A DNA stretch of 64,000 bases, from contig NZ_QRDY01000004.1 in NCBI RefSeq assembly GCF_003386205.1, positions 62,001 through 126,000 on the forward strand. Reading direction: 5' to 3'. Source of the stretch: Cohnella lupini. Its GTDB lineage: Bacteria; Bacillota; Bacilli; Paenibacillales; Paenibacillaceae. Made by a program: the position numbers and the translations under genes. The notes below the pieces were generated by a model. It was given only the letters and a program-made list of their open reading frames with translations, did no database searches and was not told the origin of the DNA. Below are positions 9,308 through 18,686 of this stretch, piece after piece. How positions within the stretch are numbered: position 1 is the first letter of the stretch; the number at the start of each line of letters is the position of its first letter.

Positions 9308-10990
9308 CTAAATACACTCTGTTTCATTCCTCACCAACAAAGCCACGGCTTCCACATGCCCCGTATGCGGGAACATATCCACCGGCTGAACTTCCACCGT
9401 ACGATATCCGCCATCCTCAAGCAACCTCAAATCTCTAGCCAAAGTTGAAGGATTACACGAGACGTAGACGATCCTCTCCGGACGAAGTTCTAGCATTGTT
9501 GCGATCAACGCGGGATCGCAACCTTTGCGAGGAGGGTCGACGACGATGACATCGGGAACGATGCCTTCCGCTTGCCAGCGGGGCATGACGACTTCGGCCG
9601 GGCCGACGGCGAACACCGCGTTGCGGATTCCATTCAGCAACGCATTCCGCTTAGCATCCTCGATCGCCTCGGGAATGATCTCCACTCCGTACACGCGATC
9701 CGCATGCTTCGCCAGGAACAAAGAAATCGTCCCCGCACCGCAGTACGCGTCGATTACTGTTTCTTTCCCGGTTAAAGCCGCATACTCCACCGCTTTGCCG
9801 TACAGCCGCTCCGTTTGCTCCGGGTTCACCTGGAAGAAAGATCTCGGAGAGATCGCGAATTGAATGCCGCCGATCTCGTCGTAAATCACATCTTCGCCCC
9901 AAAGTACTCGCGTCTCCTCGCCGAAGACTACCGGCGTAACCGCCGTGTTAACATTCTGGCAGACGCTCACGACGCCAAGAACCTTCTCGCGAATTAACCC
10001 AACGAGCTCCTGAGCGTGCGGGATATCGCGGCCGTTTGTGACGAGTACGACCATGCGTTGTCCGGTCGATGCCGCATGGCGAACGACGACATGGCGGAGC
10101 AGTCCCTTCCCGTTCGCACGATTGTAGGGACTGATATCCAATAGTCTCGCCGCTTCCTTAACCGCGCGGACGGTCTCCTCGTTCTCCTCCTGTTGGATGA
10201 GACAAGCGTCCATATCGACGATGTCATTGCTGCCCGCTTCGTAGAAGCCGCCGATCAAACCGCCATCGCCGAAACCGATCGGGACCTGAGCCTTATTCCG
10301 GTAACGCCAAGGATCCGCCATGCCGATAGTCGGATGCACCAAGACACCCTGAACTCCATCTCCCGTACTTCGGTCTCCAAAACTTCGCTGATCGCCTACC
10401 GCTCTTCCCTGAACGCTAGCTCCCCCAACCACCTGAAGCTTCCCGATTCGCGCGAGGTTGTCCACCACATGCTGCCTCTTCCAGCGAAGCTGCTCCGCAT
10501 AGCTCATATGCTGAAGCTGACACCCGCCGCATGTATCATAGATCGGACAAGGCGGAACAACGCGGATGCCTCCTTCATTACTGGCTCCAGATCCCGCTCC
10601 CAGCAGTTCCACCATCCGAGCTTTACCGAAAGACTTGCCGATGCTCGCGACCACGGCTAGAACCTTCTCGCCTGGGAGCGCATCACGAACAAAAAGGGTA
10701 TAGCCGTCGACACGGCCAACCCCTTCTCCGTCGTGCGTCAATCCGATAATCTCGCATTCCACTTGCTGTCCGACGATAACGGGTACGCCCGCCATAGTCG
10801 TTGCGGCAACCGATCTGCCTCTACTGTCGCCAGCCCTATTGCCTCTATCCCCGCCAAATCCCCTGCTTTTGCCGCCGCCCAGTCTGCCCCTGCCGTCTTT
10901 CGCACTCCCGCTCGCACTCCCGCTCGCATTTCTGCTCCCGTTCCCGCTGGTTTTCCCGCTCCCGCTAACGTTCCCATTCCGCCCGCTCAT
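9308..10990 (-). CDS. 23S rRNA (uracil-5-)-methyltransferase, RlmD/TrmA family, with unusual N-terminal extension
   Basis: S-adenosylmethionine-dependent RNA methyltransferase, 560 residues. Residues 61-130 form the TRAM RNA-binding domain. Cys148, Cys154 and Cys157 (CPIYDTCGGC) plus Cys263 match the spacing of the RumA iron-sulfur ligands. The SAM-binding motif is VIDAYCGAGTISLFL and the catalytic cysteine is Cys512 in YVSCNPSTLARDL. The first 60 residues are low-complexity Ser, Gly, Asn and Arg, absent from ordinary family members; their DNA is built of short CCCGCT-like repeats. There is also an insertion near residues 189-217. The start overlaps the diacylglycerol kinase stop as ATGA, supporting coupled translation. 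The modified uridine (747 or 1939 type) cannot be decided from sequence. Confidence 0.92.
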   Translation of the reverse strand: MSGRNGNVSGSGKTSGNGSRNASGSASGSAKDGRGRLGGGKSRGFGGDRGNRAGDSRGRSVAATTMAGVPVIVGQQVECEIIGLTHDGEGVGRVDGYTLFVRDALPGEKVLAVVASIGKSFGKARMVELLGAGSGASNEGGIRVVPPCPIYDTCGGCQLQHMSYAEQLRWKRQHVVDNLARIGKLQVVGGASVQGRAVGDQRSFGDRSTGDGVQGVLVHPTIGMADPWRYRNKAQVPIGFGDGGLIGGFYEAGSNDIVDMDACLIQQEENEETVRAVKEAARLLDISPYNRANGKGLLRHVVVRHAASTGQRMVVLVTNGRDIPHAQELVGLIREKVLGVVSVCQNVNTAVTPVVFGEETRVLWGEDVIYDEIGGIQFAISPRSFFQVNPEQTERLYGKAVEYAALTGKETVIDAYCGAGTISLFLAKHADRVYGVEIIPEAIEDAKRNALLNGIRNAVFAVGPAEVVMPRWQAEGIVPDVIVVDPPRKGCDPALIATMLELRPERIVYVSCNPSTLARDLRLLEDGGYRTVEVQPVDMFPHTGHVEAVALLVRNETECI

Positions 10991-11934
10991 AGCTGCAGCG
11001 CCCGTCCGGGTCCGTTTTTCCGATAGGAGGATTCTCCATGCTCGTCTACGACGACGTTAAGATGCCCGGGCAGCAGGTTAAACGTACAAGGCAACGTGCC
11101 ACCGAACTCTCCGTCCACGTTCAGCTGAACGCGGTGGTCCGATTCGACGACGACTTTGTTCGTCTGAAAATGAATAAAGTGGGAGTCGTTCAACACGGGC
11201 TCCCCGCGCATCACCATCGTAGCGATCCGGATGAACTCCGGCAGGTTGCATTTACGCAAAGCTAGTACGTCGAACACTCCATCGCTGGTGCTGGCGTTCG
11301 GTGCCAAGCGATCGAATCCGCCGACCGAATTGCTGTTGGCGATGAGGAACAGCATGAATTCCTCGTCGAATTGGCCGATTCCTTCGGCCGTAATCTTCAT
11401 TTGGGTCGGATGAAGCCGCGTGATCTTCTCCAAGCCCTTCATATAATAAGCGAGCTGTCCGACCATCGTCTTCAGCTTGCTCGGAACTTCGTATGTCACT
11501 TCCGTGAGCGAACCGCCGCCGGAAATATTAATAAAATGCCTATCGTTCGCCTGACCGACGTCTATTGGAGTCGTATGTCTGCGAGTCAACAAATCGCACG
11601 CATCCTCCCACTTGCGGGGAATACCGTGCGCCCGGGCAAAATCATTGGTCGTACCTAGAGGCAATATGCCCAGAGACGGTCTCTTCCCATGAGTGGACAT
11701 CCCGTTCACCACTTCATTGATTGTGCCGTCGCCGCCTGCGGCGATGATCATGTCGAAGCCGCGTTCCACCGCATCCGAAGCTGCGTGAATCGCGTCACCT
11801 TTGCTTTCGGTCGCATGGCATGACGTTTCGATACCGCCCCGTTCGAGACGCTGCAATATCGACGCAAGCTTGCGTTTGACTTCCTCCCGGCCGGAAGTCG
11901 GATTATAGATTAACCGGGCTCGAATAGTATCCAA
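10987..11934 (-). CDS. dagK: Diacylglycerol/lipid kinase DagK (DgkB type)
   Basis: Soluble lipid kinase that returns diacylglycerol to phosphatidic acid during lipoteichoic acid turnover in Firmicutes. Conserved motifs are RLIYNPTSGRE at the N-terminus, GGDGTINEVVNG (nucleotide-binding loop) and LGTTNDFARAHGIP. I place the start at the TTG at 11934 (315 residues) because AAAGAGGGGA lies about 7 bases upstream and the product then begins close to the B. subtilis protein; another in-frame TTG lies at 11973. The 3' end overlaps the methyltransferase start by ATGA, the same neighbourhood as dgkB-rlmCD in Bacillus. Confidence 0.92.
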   Translation of the reverse strand: MDTIRARLIYNPTSGREEVKRKLASILQRLERGGIETSCHATESKGDAIHAASDAVERGFDMIIAAGGDGTINEVVNGMSTHGKRPSLGILPLGTTNDFARAHGIPRKWEDACDLLTRRHTTPIDVGQANDRHFINISGGGSLTEVTYEVPSKLKTMVGQLAYYMKGLEKITRLHPTQMKITAEGIGQFDEEFMLFLIANSNSVGGFDRLAPNASTSDGVFDVLALRKCNLPEFIRIATMVMRGEPVLNDSHFIHFQTNKVVVESDHRVQLNVDGEFGGTLPCTFNLLPGHLNVVVDEHGESSYRKNGPGRALQL

Positions 11935-11982
11935 GACGGATCCCCTCTTTATCTCGCGTACGATCTCGATCAACTTATCGGC

Positions 11983-12795
11983 TTACTCTTCTACTTCTAT
12001 TCCCAAACCTTTTGCCCAATTCCTAGCTTGCCATATAATCCAGTTTTCTACGTCCTCATGCGGCATTAACGCCCGTCCGTCATAACGGTAGATAGCGCCC
12101 GAGCCGGTACTCGCGCTTTCCAGCCGGCGGGGAATGACTTCCTTCGTAAAATACCCCTCGCTCAGGAATAAAGGAAGCACCAGGATTTCATTGCTAGGTC
12201 GTCTTTTCCTCAGGTTACCCAATTGCTCCGGCACTTGGTTGGGCAGCAATAATGCCGTAGAACAGGCATCATAACCTCCAAGATCCATGACCCGTCCGGC
12301 AATAGCGGCGAGTATCCGTTCCCAATCGTCTTGGAAGCCCTCTTCTTGGCTCCCGTGTCCGATGAGAAGAACGCTTTCCTTACCCGCCTCGCTGGACATC
12401 TCTCTTAATCTATTCAGTACGACGCTTATAAGCTCCGGATCGTCATCCATCGGTTTGCCATAGGTAAGACTTAATCCCCGCGGAATACGAATTTTCTCCA
12501 GATCGGTCTCGATCTTAGGCTCCGAATAAGCTCCAAGCGCCCAACCTATCTCGTCTACGTGCGTGCTTCCGGATGATACGAATAACGGCAATGCCAGCAG
12601 ATGCGTGACTCCGACGGTTTCCAAACGGTCTATACCATCCTGTATAAGCCGCCCTTCGACCAATTCGAGGAATGCGGTCTCAACCGGCAACCCATCGCCT
12701 AGCGCGGTTCGGACCGCATCGATCGTCTTGTCGACGAGGGCTACCCAGCCTGCTTCCCTCGATCCATGGCTGATCACCAGCAGTCCCGGTCTCAT
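11983..12795 (-). CDS. CbiX/SirB-like sirohydrochlorin chelatase, two-domain
   Basis: 270 residues made of two tandem CbiX-like halves. The first half has LLVISHGSREAGW and SSGSTHVDEI, which supply the two metal-handling histidines of the family. The second half has LLIGHGSQEEGF, but the region matching the second histidine reads LSEGYFTKEVIP, so that His is lost; activity probably rests on the N-terminal half (inference). Homologues insert Fe2+ or Co2+ into sirohydrochlorin. No other siroheme or cobalamin gene is nearby. It is the first gene of a minus-strand operon with dagK and the rRNA methyltransferase. The start follows AAAGGGGAT about 10 bases upstream. Confidence 0.8.
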   Translation of the reverse strand: MRPGLLVISHGSREAGWVALVDKTIDAVRTALGDGLPVETAFLELVEGRLIQDGIDRLETVGVTHLLALPLFVSSGSTHVDEIGWALGAYSEPKIETDLEKIRIPRGLSLTYGKPMDDDPELISVVLNRLREMSSEAGKESVLLIGHGSQEEGFQDDWERILAAIAGRVMDLGGYDACSTALLLPNQVPEQLGNLRKRRPSNEILVLPLFLSEGYFTKEVIPRRLESASTGSGAIYRYDGRALMPHEDVENWIIWQARNWAKGLGIEVEE

Positions 12796-12842
12796 GCGAA
12801 GCGCGATCCCCTTTCGTTCCCAGCTAGTTCCACTTCATATTC

Positions 12843-12871
12843 ATGCTATCGAATCGTCAAGCCAATGTCAA
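12843..12871 (-). promoter_or_regulatory. Candidate sigma-A promoter of the chelatase-dagK-methyltransferase operon
   Basis: Minus-strand TTGACA (12866-12871) and TAGCAT (12843-12848) are 17 bp apart, about 40 bp upstream of the chelatase ribosome binding site. Confidence 0.6.
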
Positions 12872-12907
12872 CGCCGCGCCTTCATCTAAGTAGCCTCCGT
12901 CGCCCTC

Positions 12908-13008
12908 AATAAGAAAACGGCTTCGCCGTCCTTTGGACGGCAGGTTACGTTTGTATCGAGCGATCAGATGAGTAAAAAGAGTTCAAAGATTTTATGCTTC
13001 CTGATATT
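12908..13008 (+). repeat. Dispersed palindromic element, copy 1
   Basis: About 100 bp with the core GCCGTCC-TT-GGACGGC hairpin, preceded by an overlapping CGGC-TTC-GCCG hairpin and followed by ACGTTTGTATCGAGCGATC and AGATGAGTA. A similar sequence recurs at 13224-13325 and 50052-50120 in the same orientation. This copy immediately precedes tandem array 1. Confidence 0.8.
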
Positions 13009-13010
13009 GC

Positions 13011-13205
13011 GACAAATAACCCGGTTTGAACGGGTTATTCGGCGAAATTGGAGCTGCGAGAGACAAATAACCCGGTTTGGACGGGTTATTCGGCGAAATT
13101 GGGGCCGCGAGAGACAAATAACCCGGTTTGGACGGGTTATTCGGCGAAATTGGGGCCGCGAGAGACAACTAACCTGGTTTGAACGGGTTATTCGGGAAAG
13201 CGGAG
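13011..13205 (+). repeat. Tandem array 1, 51-bp unit
   Basis: Units begin GACAAATAACCCGG at 13011, 13062, 13113 and 13164: three full copies and one degenerate copy, with no spacers. Each unit holds a 25-nt palindrome with nine-base arms AATAACCCG and CGGGTTATT and a seven-base loop. It lies in a 590-bp gap between the chelatase and the second importer operon, bracketed by two copies of the dispersed element. An open frame runs through it as 17-residue repeats, but I see no ribosome binding site and do not call it a gene. Confidence 0.92.
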
Positions 13206-13223
13206 TTTGTGGTTAATTGCGTT

Positions 13224-13325
13224 CAATCAAGTAAGCCGGTTCCGCCGTCCTTGGACGGCAGTAAACGTTTATATCGGGCTACTAGATGATAAATAAAGTG
13301 TTCATAATTTTATATATACTGATAT
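13224..13325 (+). repeat. Dispersed palindromic element, copy 2
   Basis: Diverged copy of the element at 12908-13008. The hairpin GCCGTCC-TT-GGACGGC is intact, followed by ACGTTTATATCGGGCTACTAG. Similarity extends to the final TACTGATAT. Together with copy 1 it forms direct repeats around array 1. Confidence 0.75.
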
Positions 13326-13331
13326 GTTAAA

Positions 13332-13369
13332 GGAAAAAACCGCCAAGCCCTAGAGCGCTTGACGGTTCC
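13332..13369 (-). terminator. Terminator of the second sugar importer operon
   Basis: On the minus strand AACCGTCAAGCG pairs with the arm ending CTTGGCGGTT, followed by a T run. It lies 17 bp downstream of the binding-protein stop codon. Confidence 0.8.
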
Positions 13370-13385
13370 CTCTTTTTCAATCCTA

Positions 13386-14894
13386 TTACTTCTTAGCTTT
13401 CAAGAAAGCGTCCAGTTGCTTCTGTTTCTCCGCAATAACCTTATCCAGTCCGTTGGCTTTCTCTTTTTTCTGGAATTCGGCAGCCTTGGACGGATCGATC
13501 GAACCCGTCTCTAATCCGGCGATATAAGTTTTGCGAACGGAAACGAGGGCAGCCACTTGCGACTTCACCGGTTGGGCGTTAAACGTGAAGCCGAGCGCAG
13601 GAGACAATTTCGCGCCTCTGTTGAAGTTCTTGAATTGAGCCCATTTGTTCGAAGCTTCCGTATCCCATACATAGTTCAGGAATTGGTTGCCGAACATCCA
13701 AGTTGCTCCCGGGTTGTAGTTAGCCGCGCTAGGACCCGCTTTGATTACCTCTGCGGAAGCTTTGGCATAGTGCTCGCCTTCGATACCGAAGTTAAGCAGG
13801 TTGTTCAGGTATTTGTCCGTATGAAGCAGGTTGATGAACATCATAGCGCGGGCAGGATCTTTGGAAGTAGAGGAAATTCCGAGCATCGAGCCTGCCGTTT
13901 CGCCGGTAGATACGGTACGATCGGTCATGTTGATTTGTTTCAGTTTGCCAGCTAAGCCGGCCGCAAGGGCGGTCTCAGCATCTTTACCCGGCTTCAAGGA
14001 AGCCGTAATCATGAAGACGTTGCCCTTCTTCAATGCATCTTGTCCGGACAGCTGCGTCGTTGATGCGTCTCTGTTGATGTAACCTTTCTTGTAGAAAGAA
14101 CGAGTAAGAGTCAATTGATCCATATATTTCTTGTCGTCGAATCTGGTGATGACTTTCGTGCTCGTGCTATCCTTGCGGATCAAGCCTTCGATCGTCGTAT
14201 CGCCGAGAAAGTCTTGTTGGATGAAATAATGGGCATTGAAGTTGTCGCCGTCGCGAAGGAACAACGGAGTCATGCCAGGCTGTTTCGCTTTCACGGTTGC
14301 TAAGATAGCATCCAAATCCGCAACGGTTCTGACGGAGTTCAGCTTAGCCGTAAGTCCGAGTTTATCGGCAATATCCTTGCGGTAAATTACGCCGCCTTGC
14401 GCCGCCAATTCTTTGTTCGTAGGTACGCCGTAGTTGTGACCGTTTACTTTGGCGCCTGCCAGGAATGCGGGATCGAGCGTTCGGGTAATGCCTGCTCCGT
14501 ATTGAGCTAACAGGTTGCCGGCCGGCCCCTTCGGATCGTCAAGCGCCAGGAACACTTGCTTGGCTACATCGTTGGCATGGCCGTTCCATTGGGCGGTGAA
14601 GATGATGTCCATGGGCTCGCGGCTGGCTTTGAGCAGGTTCATCTTGCTGTCCCATTGACCCCAATCGATAGGCTGCAGATCGATAGTCGCGTTGATTTTG
14701 GACTTGAGGTGAGCGTTAATCTTTGCTTCGATCTTGGCTTCATCCTTGGTCGGAGTGCCTGGGTAATAGAAGCTCAATTTGTATTCGGGCAGTGATGAAG
14801 TTGTAGCTGCTGAAGCGGAAAACACGGACAAGATTAGACTGGCTCCTAATACTAGAGCAAAGCTTTTTACCGTCTTGCTTGTTCTGTTGAACAT
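13386..14894 (-). CDS. Sugar ABC transporter substrate-binding protein
   Basis: Solute-binding protein of 502 residues, last gene of the second importer operon. The signal peptide ends SVFSASAA, a signal peptidase I type site without a lipobox cysteine, so it is probably not a lipoprotein, unlike the first binding protein in this window. The body starts LSFYYPGTPTKDEAK and includes IDWGQWDSKM, a pattern common in Paenibacillus binding proteins with a C-terminal DUF3502-like region. The product lies 97 bp downstream of the second permease and ends before a terminator. Substrate unknown. How a non-lipidated form stays at the cell surface is unclear. Confidence 0.92.
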   Translation of the reverse strand: MFNRTSKTVKSFALVLGASLILSVFSASAATTSSLPEYKLSFYYPGTPTKDEAKIEAKINAHLKSKINATIDLQPIDWGQWDSKMNLLKASREPMDIIFTAQWNGHANDVAKQVFLALDDPKGPAGNLLAQYGAGITRTLDPAFLAGAKVNGHNYGVPTNKELAAQGGVIYRKDIADKLGLTAKLNSVRTVADLDAILATVKAKQPGMTPLFLRDGDNFNAHYFIQQDFLGDTTIEGLIRKDSTSTKVITRFDDKKYMDQLTLTRSFYKKGYINRDASTTQLSGQDALKKGNVFMITASLKPGKDAETALAAGLAGKLKQINMTDRTVSTGETAGSMLGISSTSKDPARAMMFINLLHTDKYLNNLLNFGIEGEHYAKASAEVIKAGPSAANYNPGATWMFGNQFLNYVWDTEASNKWAQFKNFNRGAKLSPALGFTFNAQPVKSQVAALVSVRKTYIAGLETGSIDPSKAAEFQKKEKANGLDKVIAEKQKQLDAFLKAKK

Positions 14895-14991
14895 TCGGTA
14901 TTGCCTCCCTTTTCGGATAAATGCGATGTATACTCAACCGGCCGGTAACCGGATAGAGCCGTGCGTTATGGACGAGCTAGCTTGGTTACTC

Positions 14992-15915
14992 CTAACCTTT
15001 CACCGCTCCGACCGTCAAGCCTTTGACGAAGAAACGTTGGAAGAACGGATAAGCGAATATGATAGGACCGATTCCGACGACCGCCATCGCCATCGTGACC
15101 GTTTCCGTCGGCAACTGGAAGTCGGGATTCTGAGCCAAGATAGCCGAATACGCCGTCGAGTTCGCGCTCAGGAACGTAATGTCTAGCAGCGCCTCGTACA
15201 TTCGGAACTGGATGCTGATCAAGTTCTCCTTGTTGATGAAGAGCAAGCTCAGGAACCAATCGTTCCAATAGTTGAGCGTACAGAACAACCCGACGGTCGC
15301 AAGTACGGGAAGCGACAATGGCAATACGATCTGCGCGAAGATGCGCCATTCGCCCGCTCCATCTATCTTCGCCGATTCCAACAATGCCGAAGGCACCGAG
15401 TTGGTGAAGAAGGTCCGTAAGACGAGCACGTAAAAGGGCTGTACTAAGAAAGGAATCATGAGTACCCATATCGTATCCCTAAGATGGAAGCCTTGCGTAT
15501 ATAGAAGGTAGAAAGGAACCAACCCGCTATTGAAGAGTAAGGTGAAGAACATAATGAAGGAAAATGCCTTGCGATGCTTGAAGTCCGGACGCGAGATCGG
15601 ATAAGCGTACAGCGACATCGTAAGCAGCGCAATAATCGTACCGACCACCGTTACGAAGGCGGATACGCCATATGATCGGATAATGCTCTGCCAGTCGCTA
15701 AGCAGGAAATCGTAGGCACCGACGCTGAATTTCTCCGGCCAGAATTTGTAACCGTTGACGAGAACCAATTGTTCATCGGAGAAAGACACCGCTATGACTA
15801 AGAAAAGCGGAAGGACGCAGAGCGCCGTGTATATCCAGAAAAAGCCGTTGATGAAGAAGTTGGATACGCCGGATATTTCGTTAACGTTTCTAATGCGTTT
15901 CGCTGTTGTTGCCAT
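14992..15915 (-). CDS. Sugar ABC transporter permease, LplC type
   Basis: 307-residue permease with about six transmembrane helices, EAA-type loop LESAKIDGAGEWRIF and the family tail KGLTVGAVKG. Partner of the permease 16 bp upstream. A ribosome binding site GGAGGGAG lies upstream of the ATG. Confidence 0.93.
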   Translation of the reverse strand: MATTAKRIRNVNEISGVSNFFINGFFWIYTALCVLPLFLVIAVSFSDEQLVLVNGYKFWPEKFSVGAYDFLLSDWQSIIRSYGVSAFVTVVGTIIALLTMSLYAYPISRPDFKHRKAFSFIMFFTLLFNSGLVPFYLLYTQGFHLRDTIWVLMIPFLVQPFYVLVLRTFFTNSVPSALLESAKIDGAGEWRIFAQIVLPLSLPVLATVGLFCTLNYWNDWFLSLLFINKENLISIQFRMYEALLDITFLSANSTAYSAILAQNPDFQLPTETVTMAMAVVGIGPIIFAYPFFQRFFVKGLTVGAVKG

Positions 15916-15931
15916 ACGAGCTCACTCCCTC

Positions 15932-16915
15932 CTAGAACAATGCATCGTCTTTGCTGATCCTGCGAATGACGAAGTTCGACACCAGAACCAGCACGAATCC
16001 GACCACCGCTTGATATAATCCCGCCGCTGAAGACATCCCGATATCGCCGCTCACGATGAATCCCTGATAGACGTAGGTATCGATAACAAGCGTCGTATCA
16101 TAGAGAATTCCGGAATTGCGGGTCACTTGGAAGAACAAGCCGAAATCCGCGTAGAAAATACGGCCGATCTGCAATAAAGTCAAGATGATCATGACGGGGC
16201 GGATCAACGGAAGAGTGATATTCCAAATCTGACGCCATTTCGAAGCGCCGTCGATCGTTGCGGCTTCATAATATTCGTTGTCTATCCCGATGATGGCAGC
16301 GAGGAAGATGATCGCGTAGTATCCGATCCCCTTCCACGTATTTATGATCGGTAGAATGTACGGCCACCACTTCGGCTCGGTATACCAATCGATCGGATTA
16401 TATCCCAGCGCCGGAAGCACGACCTTGTTTATGATTCCTATCTCGGGATTCAGGAAAGCGTAGACCAAGTAAGAGATGACGACCATCGATAGAAAATAAG
16501 GGAGAAACATCGTCGTTTGATGCAGTTTCGCGAGCTTGCTGCTCCTCATGGCATTGAACAGAAGAGCCAGCGTTACGCCGACGACCAAATTCAAAAAGAT
16601 GAACGCGGCATTGTAACCAAGAGTATTGCGGGTAATGAGCCATGCATCGGTCGTGCTGAACAAATAATTGAAATTCTCCCAACCGACCCACTCGCTATCC
16701 AGGAAGCTTTGGAAGAAGCTAGGGGACGAATAAACGATTTGTTTAAAGGCTATTAACGAGCCGACCATAGGGAGGTAGTTATTCATGAGCAGTACGATTA
16801 GCGCCGGAGCCATCATGATATAGAAAACTCCGAATCTCCGCCAATAGCTTTGGTTTTGCCTCGTTCGTATGCTTGGCGTTGTCGCTTTGGCGACCGCTTC
16901 CGCGGCAGATGCCAT
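15932..16915 (-). CDS. Sugar ABC transporter permease, LplB type
   Basis: CUT1 permease of about 327 residues with six transmembrane segments and EAA loop YEAATIDGASKWRQIW. I prefer the ATG at 16915 because AAAGGA lies about 11 bases upstream; the ATG at 16927 is directly abutted by that motif and gives four more residues. It follows the response regulator gene by about 130 bp in the same operon direction. Confidence 0.92.
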   Translation of the reverse strand: MASAAEAVAKATTPSIRTRQNQSYWRRFGVFYIMMAPALIVLLMNNYLPMVGSLIAFKQIVYSSPSFFQSFLDSEWVGWENFNYLFSTTDAWLITRNTLGYNAAFIFLNLVVGVTLALLFNAMRSSKLAKLHQTTMFLPYFLSMVVISYLVYAFLNPEIGIINKVVLPALGYNPIDWYTEPKWWPYILPIINTWKGIGYYAIIFLAAIIGIDNEYYEAATIDGASKWRQIWNITLPLIRPVMIILTLLQIGRIFYADFGLFFQVTRNSGILYDTTLVIDTYVYQGFIVSGDIGMSSAAGLYQAVVGFVLVLVSNFVIRRISKDDALF

Positions 16916-17046
16916 TCCCGTCACCATCCTTTATCTCTCTTGTACGTGTTTATTGTACAGGGGGATGGCTGAGCGCATCTATCAACTACGGTGACCGACT
17001 TAGCACTTCTGTGACATCTTGGAAGTTGTTTTTCGGGGTAGCGGAG

Positions 17047-18660
17047 TTAAGGCAAGATCTGATACCTTTTGCGGTATTCTTGCGGGGATAAACCCGTTAC
17101 TTTCTTGAACAGCTTGGCAAAATAAGAGAAATGGATGTACCCGACTCCTTCCGCTATGTTGCTCACTTTGTCATTCGTATCGATAAGGTAGCGCTTGGCA
17201 TGATCGATACGTAACTGAGTAATATAATCCGATAGAGAGATTCCCGTCTCCTTGCGAAATAAGCGCGATAAATAAGCCGGATTGCGGTAGACCGAATTAG
17301 CGATTCCGTCCCGAGTCAACTCCGTTTGCAAGTTCTCTAAAATATAGGATTGTACCTTTGCAATAACGGCCGAAGCATCGCGCTGACGCTCCGCGAGCGC
17401 TTGTCCCATTTTCAACACCGCTTTCCCGGCCCATGCCATCAATTGAGGCGAGGAGCGGGGAGCTTGGGCATCCGTTAATTCATTTACCGTGAACACATCG
17501 TAGATCGAGAAGCCTTTGCGATAGGCGGATTGATATAACATGTGCAATATTCCGTATTGGAACAACTCCAGCGCTTCCCTGCCCGGCGATTCGAATTGCC
17601 AAGCCTTCAACGTCTCTTCTATCCGGCTGCCCAGCTCTTCATACCCGCCGTTATCGAGCAGGACGCCCCAATCCATAAACGATGGAAGCTGAATTCCCTT
17701 GCTGCCGGCCGTCCCTTGCACGCTAGTTAAGACATCCAGCACCGTTTGCGTCACGGACACATTCGAACGCTCCAATTGCTGCAACCGCTCAAGCGAACCG
17801 GATAGCTCTCCTATGCTCGACGGCTCTCCCACATAGCAGGATACTCTGCAGTGAAAGTATTGGTGGCACGCGCGAACATAATCGTCGCAACGCTTAAGCA
17901 AAGCGGCACGATCAATGACGTCATCTTCATTCAGATATAGCAACGCAAAGTTGATTTCATTACGATCCTGTAGCACCGTACCCGGCCATTCCGCCAAAAT
18001 GGTTTCCGCTGCCGCTTTGCGCAAAGCGTATTCCATAATACTTTCATCCCGCGAATCCAACTGAATATCCCACTGCTCGATACTGAGCAGAACGGGAAGA
18101 ACAAGGCTATCCGCCCCTAACGGGATATCATAGTATTCTAACTGCCGTTTAAGCCGCTCGGTGGAAAGGAGTACGCGTCCGGCTAACAGCTCCTGCCAGA
18201 ACCGCTCCACGAGTATCGGCAGTTGGTCGTTCCATTGCCTTCGGTTGACCTCCAACGTCTCTTCGAACCCCTGCTGTTCTTTTCGCATATCGATCTCCGC
18301 GATGGCACGCTTCACGATCGTTTTTAACGCATCATGATCGACCGGCTTTAATACGTAATCGAAGCAACCGTTGTGCAGCGCCTCTTGCGCATAATCGAAC
18401 CGTGCATGTCCCGTGAGGAAAATGGTTAACGCGTGGGGCCGATGGTCTCGAGTCCAGCGCAACAGCTCCAGTCCGTTTAATCCGGGCATCTCGATGTCCG
18501 AGATTACCAAATCTACCGGATGCTCTTCGAGTATACGCATCGCCTGGGCAACGTCCTCCGCCTCCATCATGGCTTGGATCGGCAAGTCGCTCCAATCGAT
18601 TCCTTGCGTGATCCCCTTCAAGGCATAAATCTCATCATCGACGACAAGTATTCTAACCAT
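17047..18660 (-). CDS. Response regulator, REC plus AraC-type domain (YesN family)
   Basis: 537 residues. Receiver domain with Asp8-Asp9, phospho-acceptor Asp55 (VISDIEMP) and Lys105 (YVLKPVD), a long linker, and a C-terminal AraC double helix-turn-helix ending GLSPQEYRKR. It follows the kinase gene by 26 bp and precedes the permeases, so the whole signalling and import module is co-directional. Likely activator of its own operon or of catabolic genes outside the window (inference). Confidence 0.93.
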   Translation of the reverse strand: MVRILVVDDEIYALKGITQGIDWSDLPIQAMMEAEDVAQAMRILEEHPVDLVISDIEMPGLNGLELLRWTRDHRPHALTIFLTGHARFDYAQEALHNGCFDYVLKPVDHDALKTIVKRAIAEIDMRKEQQGFEETLEVNRRQWNDQLPILVERFWQELLAGRVLLSTERLKRQLEYYDIPLGADSLVLPVLLSIEQWDIQLDSRDESIMEYALRKAAAETILAEWPGTVLQDRNEINFALLYLNEDDVIDRAALLKRCDDYVRACHQYFHCRVSCYVGEPSSIGELSGSLERLQQLERSNVSVTQTVLDVLTSVQGTAGSKGIQLPSFMDWGVLLDNGGYEELGSRIEETLKAWQFESPGREALELFQYGILHMLYQSAYRKGFSIYDVFTVNELTDAQAPRSSPQLMAWAGKAVLKMGQALAERQRDASAVIAKVQSYILENLQTELTRDGIANSVYRNPAYLSRLFRKETGISLSDYITQLRIDHAKRYLIDTNDKVSNIAEGVGYIHFSYFAKLFKKVTGLSPQEYRKRYQILP

Positions 18661-18686
18661 GGTAATTCTCCTTTGCCTGCTGTGAG

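Noticed and set aside
12968-13216. Protein of 17-residue repeats across array 1
   Set aside because: The frame exists only because the 51-bp unit is a multiple of three; there is no convincing ribosome binding site, and sister arrays have 50- and 52-bp units.
12908-13325. Dispersed element as a simple terminator
   Set aside because: The hairpin lacks a following T run, and conservation extends through a non-palindromic segment of more than 30 bp.
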